Positions 14,580-18,991 of a stretch of 18,991 nt of DNA are shown piece by piece. The notes beneath the pieces are model-generated. The model was given only the letters and a program-made list of their open reading frames with translations. It did not search any database and was not told where the DNA came from. The stretch's first letter is position 1; each line of letters begins with the position of its first letter. The stretch spans positions 1-18,991 of the forward strand of contig JAZNJM010000052.1 in the NCBI GenBank assembly GCA_045578045.1. Reading direction: 5' to 3'. The position numbers were made by a program, and so were the translations under genes. This stretch comes from SIG653 sp045578045. Lineage in GTDB: Bacteria; Bacillota; Clostridia; Oscillospirales; CAG-382.

Positions 14580-15270
14580 GGATGTAATTGTTGCTTGTGA
14601 TTTTTCAAGCAAAGAACAGGTTTTAAGTTTCCTTGATAAGTTTCAAGAAAGAAAACCTTTTGTTAAAATTGGAATGGAGCTTTTTTATGCAGAAGGTCCT
14701 TCAATAGTTAAAGAAATAAAAGCAAGAGGACATAATATTTTTCTTGACTTAAAGTTACACGATATCCCTAACACTGTAAAAAAGTCTATGAGCGTTCTTT
14801 CAAGGCTTGACGTTGATATGACAAATCTTCACGCAAGCGGAACTGTTAATATGATGAAAGCTGCTCTTGAAGGTTTAACAAAAGAAGACGGAACAAGACC
14901 TATTTTAATTGCAGTTACTCAGCTTACCTCAACTTCTCAGGAAAGTATGGAAAATGATCTTCTTATAAAAGATAAAATGGAAGATGTTGTTATGCATTAT
15001 GCAGAAAATGCCAAAATTGCAGGACTTGACGGAGTAGTATGCTCTCCTTTGGAGGCAGAAGCGGTTCATACACGTTGCGGAAAAGAATTTATAACTGTAA
15101 CTCCTGGAGTTCGTTTTGCTGATGGAGATATCGGAGACCAAAAGCGAGTTATGACACCTGCTGAAGCTAAAAAGATTGGCTCAGATTATATTGTTGTGGG
15201 AAGACCAATAACAGCGGCTGAAGATCCCGTTGCGGCATATAACCGTTGTGTTGAAGAATTTATTGATTGA
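14572..15270 (+). CDS. pyrF: Orotidine 5'-phosphate decarboxylase
   Basis: This 232-residue enzyme decarboxylates OMP to UMP, the last step of the pathway. The catalytic signature DLKLHDIPNTV includes Asp59, Lys61 and Asp64, and VTPGVRF and VVGRPIT form the phosphate-binding end of the barrel. GGAGGAG (14559-14565) six bases upstream selects ATG 14572, which overlaps the pyrD stop by eight bases. It ends 15 bases before pyrE. It is of the short bacterial type (group 1). Confidence 0.95.
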   Translation: MGKDVIVACDFSSKEQVLSFLDKFQERKPFVKIGMELFYAEGPSIVKEIKARGHNIFLDLKLHDIPNTVKKSMSVLSRLDVDMTNLHASGTVNMMKAALEGLTKEDGTRPILIAVTQLTSTSQESMENDLLIKDKMEDVVMHYAENAKIAGLDGVVCSPLEAEAVHTRCGKEFITVTPGVRFADGDIGDQKRVMTPAEAKKIGSDYIVVGRPITAAEDPVAAYNRCVEEFID

Positions 15271-15285
15271 TTTTGAGGTGTAATA

Positions 15286-15942
15286 ATGGAAGCATATAAA
15301 AGAGAGTTTATAGATTTTTTAAAAAGTGCAAACGTTTTGAAATTTGGAGATTTCACAGCTAAAAGCGGTAGAAAGATTCCATATTTTATAAATGCCGGAG
15401 AAATAAAAACGGGAGAACAAATTTCAAAATTAGGTGAATTTTATGCAAAAGCATATTTTGAAAAAATAGGAAATAAAAAAAGCGTTTTGTATGGACCGGC
15501 ATATAAAGGAATTTCCATTGCAGTTTCAAGCGCGGTTGCTCTTGCGAAAAATGGACTTGACGTTCCTTTCTTCTTTAATAGAAAAGAAGAAAAAGACCAC
15601 GGAGAAGGTGGAAACTTTGTTGGATACGTTCCTAAAAATGGAGAAAATATTGTTATAGTTGAAGACGTTATAACAGCGGGAACAGCAATTCGTGAAAGTA
15701 TGTCTATTCTTTCAAAACTTGAGGGCGTTTCTGTTTCTGCGGTTTTCGTTATGGTAGACAGAAAAGAAAAGGGAAAAGGCGAAAAATCTGCTATGGCAGA
15801 GGTTGAAGAAGAATTTGGTTTTCCCGTATATTCCGTTGTTGACGTTTATGATATTATTGAATATCTTGAAGCTGAAGGCGGCAACGAAGAAAACGTTGAA
15901 AGAATTAAAAAATACCTTTCTGTTAACGGGGCTGCATTATGA
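15286..15942 (+). CDS. pyrE: Orotate phosphoribosyltransferase
   Basis: This 218-residue enzyme joins orotate and PRPP to make OMP. Typical blocks are FGDFTAKSGRKIPYFINAG (20-38), the mobile catalytic loop RKEEKDHGEGG (99-109) and the PRPP motif IVIVEDVITAGTA (122-134). GAGGTG about six bases upstream supports the start. Its TGA overlaps the pyrB ATG by four bases (ATGA), so pyrE and pyrB are likely translationally coupled. Confidence 0.95.
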   Translation: MEAYKREFIDFLKSANVLKFGDFTAKSGRKIPYFINAGEIKTGEQISKLGEFYAKAYFEKIGNKKSVLYGPAYKGISIAVSSAVALAKNGLDVPFFFNRKEEKDHGEGGNFVGYVPKNGENIVIVEDVITAGTAIRESMSILSKLEGVSVSAVFVMVDRKEKGKGEKSAMAEVEEEFGFPVYSVVDVYDIIEYLEAEGGNEENVERIKKYLSVNGAAL

Positions 15943-16865
15943 GAGGGCTTATTGATATAACAGATTTTTCTGTTGAAGAGATTAATTCTCTTATAGAAGT
16001 TGCAAACGATATTATTGATAACCCTTCCAAATATTACGAAAAATGTAAAGGAAAAAAACTTGCAACCTTGTTTTTTGAACCATCAACAAGAACAAGATTG
16101 AGCTTTGAAGCCGCAATGTATGAGCTTGGAGGAAACGTTATAGGCTTTTCTGAAGCATCTTCATCTTCTTCAACAAAAGGAGAAAGTGTTGCAGATACGG
16201 CAAAGGTTATAAGCTGTTATGCTGATATAATCGCAATGCGACATCCCAAAGAAGGCTCTGCATACGTTGCAATGAAAAACGCTGATATTCCCGTCATTAA
16301 TGCAGGAGACGGTGGTCATAGTCATCCAACTCAAACTCTTGCAGACCTTCTTACGATTTATCGTGAAAAAGGAACATTTGAAAATTTAACCGTTGGTCTT
16401 TGCGGAGATTTAAAATTTGGAAGAACGGTTCATTCTCTTATAAATGCATTATCAAGATACAGCGGAATTAATTTTATTCTTATTTCACCCGAAGAATTAA
16501 AGCTCCCAAGCTATGTTAAAAATGATATATTGAAAAAGAATAACATTCCATATAAACAAACGACATCCCTTGAAGAAGTTCTTCCTGAACTTGACGTTTT
16601 GTATATGACTCGTGTTCAAAGAGAACGTTTCTTTAATGAAGAAGATTATCTTCGTTTGAAGGATAGCTACATTCTTGATTTAAAAAAACTTTCAAAAGCA
16701 AAAGAAAATCTCTGTGTAATGCATCCGCTTCCTCGTGTTAACGAAATAAGCGTTGCTGTTGATAAAGATCCGAGAGCTTGTTATTTCAAACAGGTTTTAT
16801 ATGGAAAGTATATGAGAATGGCGTTGATTTTAAAATTGTTAGAGGAGGCAAAGAATGAATATTGA
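15939..16865 (+). CDS. pyrB: Aspartate carbamoyltransferase, catalytic subunit
   Basis: This 308-residue enzyme joins carbamoyl phosphate and aspartate into carbamoyl aspartate, the committed step. Active-site blocks are all present: FFEPSTRTRLSFE (45-57), SSSTKGES (76-83), AMRHPKEG (99-106), NAGDGGHSHPTQT (121-133) and MHPLPRVNEI (261-270). A regulatory subunit gene follows and overlaps by 11 bases, implying an E. coli-like allosteric holoenzyme rather than the bare trimer of Bacillus. Confidence 0.96.
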   Translation: MRGLIDITDFSVEEINSLIEVANDIIDNPSKYYEKCKGKKLATLFFEPSTRTRLSFEAAMYELGGNVIGFSEASSSSSTKGESVADTAKVISCYADIIAMRHPKEGSAYVAMKNADIPVINAGDGGHSHPTQTLADLLTIYREKGTFENLTVGLCGDLKFGRTVHSLINALSRYSGINFILISPEELKLPSYVKNDILKKNNIPYKQTTSLEEVLPELDVLYMTRVQRERFFNEEDYLRLKDSYILDLKKLSKAKENLCVMHPLPRVNEISVAVDKDPRACYFKQVLYGKYMRMALILKLLEEAKNEY

Positions 16866-17274
16866 TTCCATAAACAATGGCGTTGTTATAGATCATATAA
16901 CAGCAGGTAACGCTATGAGACTTTATCATTTATTAGGACTTGACACTCTCGACTGTTCTATTGCAATTATAAAAAATGCCCAAAGTGAAAAGTTAGGAAA
17001 AAAGGATATAATTAAAATAGACGGAGAAATAGTGCCCGATATGGATATAATCGGATACGTTGATCCAGGGGCAACGGTTAATATAATAAAAAACGGTATA
17101 CTCGAATCCAAATGCACGATTGATATGCCGAAAATCTTAACAAACGTCATAAAGTGTAAAAATCCAAGATGTATAACGTCCGTTGAACAGGAAATAGAAT
17201 ATATTTTTAAGTTGACAGATGAAAACAAAAAAATATATCGTTGTATTTACTGTGAAACAAAAGCAGAGCTTTAA
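16855..17274 (+). CDS. pyrI: Aspartate carbamoyltransferase, regulatory subunit
   Basis: This 139-residue subunit (E. coli 153) binds nucleotide effectors and a structural zinc. The N-terminal domain includes NNGVVIDHITAGNAMRL (7-23), and the C-terminal zinc knuckle uses Cys101, Cys106, Cys130 and Cys133 (C-x4-C-x23-C-x2-C). GGAGG lies within the end of pyrB, 11 bases overlapping. It is about 14 residues shorter than the E. coli protein, mainly at the N-terminus. Whether the effector is CTP, UTP or ATP cannot be read from the sequence. Confidence 0.93.
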   Translation: MNIDSINNGVVIDHITAGNAMRLYHLLGLDTLDCSIAIIKNAQSEKLGKKDIIKIDGEIVPDMDIIGYVDPGATVNIIKNGILESKCTIDMPKILTNVIKCKNPRCITSVEQEIEYIFKLTDENKKIYRCIYCETKAEL

Positions 17275-17314
17275 AATATAATTTTTATGTATAGTTATAA
17301 GGAGAATAATATAT

Positions 17315-18820
17315 ATGGCTATCTTTTTAAATGAACCCTCACATACTTTTAACGAATATTTGCTTATTCCGGGATATTCTTCAAAAGAGTGTATTCCTTC
17401 AAACGTAAGTTTAAAAACACCTCTTGTAAGATATAAAAAGGGCGAAGAACCTTCAATAACAATGAATATTCCAATGGTTTCTGCAATTATGCAGTCCGTT
17501 TCGGGCGATAGACTCGCTGTTGCTCTTGCAATGGAGGGCGGAGTTTCTTTTATATATGGTTCACAGTCCGTTGAAAATGAAGCTGCGATGGTTAAAAAAG
17601 CAAAAAGCCATAAAGCAGGTTTTGTAAATAGTGATTCAAACGTAAAACCAACAGATACTCTTGCAGACGTTGTTGCTTTGAAGGAAAAAACAGGACATTC
17701 AACCGTTGCAGTTACTTCTGACGGAACAGCAAACGGAAAACTTTTAGGAATTGTAACAAGCAGAGATTACAGAATAAGCCGTATGGAGCTTTCAACTAAG
17801 GTTGAAGAATTTATGACTCCTTTTGATAAGCTCGTTTGTGCAAAAGAAGGAATAACCTTAAAAGAAGCGAATGATATAATTTGGGATAATAAATTAAATT
17901 CCCTCCCAATAATAGATGAAGAAGGAAAACTTTGTTATTTCGTATTCAGAAAAGACTATGATACCCATAAACAAAACCCCAATGAACTTCTTGACGGAAA
18001 TAAAAGATACGTTGTTGGAGCAGGTATCAATACAAGAGATTATGCTGAAAGAGTTCCTGCGTTAATTGAAGCGGGTGCAGACGTTCTTTGTATAGATTCA
18101 TCAGAGGGATTTTCTGAATGGCAGAAATTAACTCTTGATTGGATAAGAGAAAAATATGGAAACAGCGTTAAAGTTGGTGCTGGAAACGTTGTAGATGCAG
18201 ACGGCTTTAGATTTTTGGCAGATTGCGGAGCAGATTTTATTAAGGTTGGAATTGGCGGCGGTTCAATTTGTATAACCCGCGAAACTAAGGGTATAGGAAG
18301 AGGACAAGCAACAGCACTTATTGAGGTTTGCAAAGCAAGGGATGAATATTTTAAAGAGACCGGTATATACGTTCCCGTATGTTCAGATGGCGGTATAGTA
18401 TACGACCATCATATAACGTTAGCTCTTGCAATGGGTGCAGACTTCGTTATGCTAGGTAGATACTTTGCTAGATTTGATGAAAGCCCAACAAACAAAGTAA
18501 ACATCAACGGCAACTACTATAAAGAATACTGGGGCGAAGGTTCGGCTAGGGCAAGAAACTGGCAAAGGTACGACCTTGGTGGCGACAAAAAATTATCTTT
18601 TGAAGAAGGTGTAGATTCTTACGTGCCTTACGCTGGTAAACTAAAAGATAACGTTGCAATGAGCCTTTCAAAAGTAAAATCAACTATGTGCAACTGTGGC
18701 GCTATGACTATTAAAGAACTACAAGAAAAAGCAAAACTTACAGTAGTTTCAGCAACTAGTATCGTAGAAGGTGGCGCACACGACGTTATTCAAAAAGAAA
18801 AAACACAAGTAATGAAGTAA
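17315..18820 (+). CDS. guaB: IMP dehydrogenase, Tritrichomonas foetus-like type
   Basis: This 501-residue enzyme oxidises IMP to XMP with NAD, the first step toward GMP. The (beta/alpha)8 barrel is split by a CBS pair at about 110-220. The catalytic loop GIGGGSICITRETKGIGRG carries Cys319, and the flap RNWQRYDLGG carries Arg418 and Tyr419; from memory, the T. foetus enzyme (503 residues) has the same three residues at the same numbers, and long stretches such as LIPG, SAIMQSVSG, NSDSNVKP, VGAGINTRD and GVDSYVPYAGKLKDNV match it. AAGGAG lies 10 bases before the ATG. It follows pyrI by 40 bases with no terminator between, so it is probably the last gene of the pyr operon. Codon use changes sharply after about 18440. 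Confidence 0.96.
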   Translation: MAIFLNEPSHTFNEYLLIPGYSSKECIPSNVSLKTPLVRYKKGEEPSITMNIPMVSAIMQSVSGDRLAVALAMEGGVSFIYGSQSVENEAAMVKKAKSHKAGFVNSDSNVKPTDTLADVVALKEKTGHSTVAVTSDGTANGKLLGIVTSRDYRISRMELSTKVEEFMTPFDKLVCAKEGITLKEANDIIWDNKLNSLPIIDEEGKLCYFVFRKDYDTHKQNPNELLDGNKRYVVGAGINTRDYAERVPALIEAGADVLCIDSSEGFSEWQKLTLDWIREKYGNSVKVGAGNVVDADGFRFLADCGADFIKVGIGGGSICITRETKGIGRGQATALIEVCKARDEYFKETGIYVPVCSDGGIVYDHHITLALAMGADFVMLGRYFARFDESPTNKVNINGNYYKEYWGEGSARARNWQRYDLGGDKKLSFEEGVDSYVPYAGKLKDNVAMSLSKVKSTMCNCGAMTIKELQEKAKLTVVSATSIVEGGAHDVIQKEKTQVMK

Positions 18821-18850
18821 TAATAAAACTCGTTTTAAGTAATAAAAAAC

Positions 18851-18899
18851 AAGCCCGTTTGGTTTATCGGTTGATAAATTCTTACGGGTTTTTTATTTT
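18851..18899 (+). terminator. Terminator of the pyr-guaB operon
   Basis: CCCGT (18854-18858) pairs with ACGGG (18884-18888), and TTTATC (18863-18868) with GATAAA (18873-18878) inside; the stem is followed by TTTTTTATTTTT. It lies about 30 bases after the guaB stop. Confidence 0.75.
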
Positions 18900-18952
18900 T
18901 AAAAAAATTAGAAAAAAACTGAAAAAATCTATAATAAATTTTTAAAAAAGTC

Positions 18953-18981
18953 TTTCAATAAATATTAAACTATGTTATAAT
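18953..18981 (+). promoter_or_regulatory. Possible promoter of a gene beyond the window
   Basis: A perfect TATAAT (18976-18981) is preceded, 17 bases upstream, by TTTCAA, a weak -35. No coding start follows within the remaining 10 bases. Confidence 0.5.
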
Positions 18982-18991
18982 TAACGTAGTA

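Overview
The window looks like chromosome from a low-GC, gut-type Clostridia (Firmicutes). The sequence is AT-rich, most genes have GGAGG-type ribosome binding sites, several promoters match TTGACA-17-TATAAT, and the pyrimidine operon has the Gram-positive PyrK/PyrD 1B layout. Species cannot be named from this sequence.

Layout. (1) 1-1482: end of a rhamnose catabolism operon, with the C-terminus of rhamnulokinase, complete L-rhamnose isomerase and a terminator. (2) 1516-2349: a hairpin repeat, then a minus-strand phd-doc toxin-antitoxin operon with a consensus promoter; the doc toxin frame has a stop at codon 7. (3) 2498-5078: a three-gene operon of PduL-type phosphotransacylase, a NifU/IscU-like protein and a GGGtGRT-family protein, with its own promoter and a strong terminator. 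The last two genes have the most biased codon use in the window and no assigned function. (4) 5098-7315: an accessory-looking stretch on the minus strand. It holds a hairpin array, a Ser/Glu-rich lipoprotein with a degenerate beta-lactamase-like domain, and two related units that each look like a promoter, a structured non-coding RNA and a terminator. One unit is the 5' leader of the lipoprotein gene. (5) 7445-8223: a monocistronic phosphoribosyltransferase gene with promoter and terminator. (6) 8370-18899: one long operon, pyrC-carB-pyrK-pyrD-pyrF-pyrE-pyrB-pyrI-guaB, from one consensus promoter to one terminator. (7) The last 90 bases hold a probable promoter for a gene beyond the window.

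The pyr genes encode UMP synthesis from bicarbonate, glutamine or ammonia, aspartate and PRPP, except that the carbamoyl phosphate synthetase small subunit (carA) is missing. Many junctions overlap, suggesting translational coupling. The last gene is an IMP dehydrogenase closely resembling the Tritrichomonas foetus enzyme, which places the first committed step of GMP synthesis under the same promoter.

The best candidates for something undescribed are the paired RNA-like units at 6652-6830 and 7079-7303, which share ends but have different cores, and the PduL/NifU-like/GGGtGRT operon. Other points of note are the probably non-catalytic beta-lactamase-like lipoprotein, the broken doc gene and the abrupt codon-use change inside guaB.
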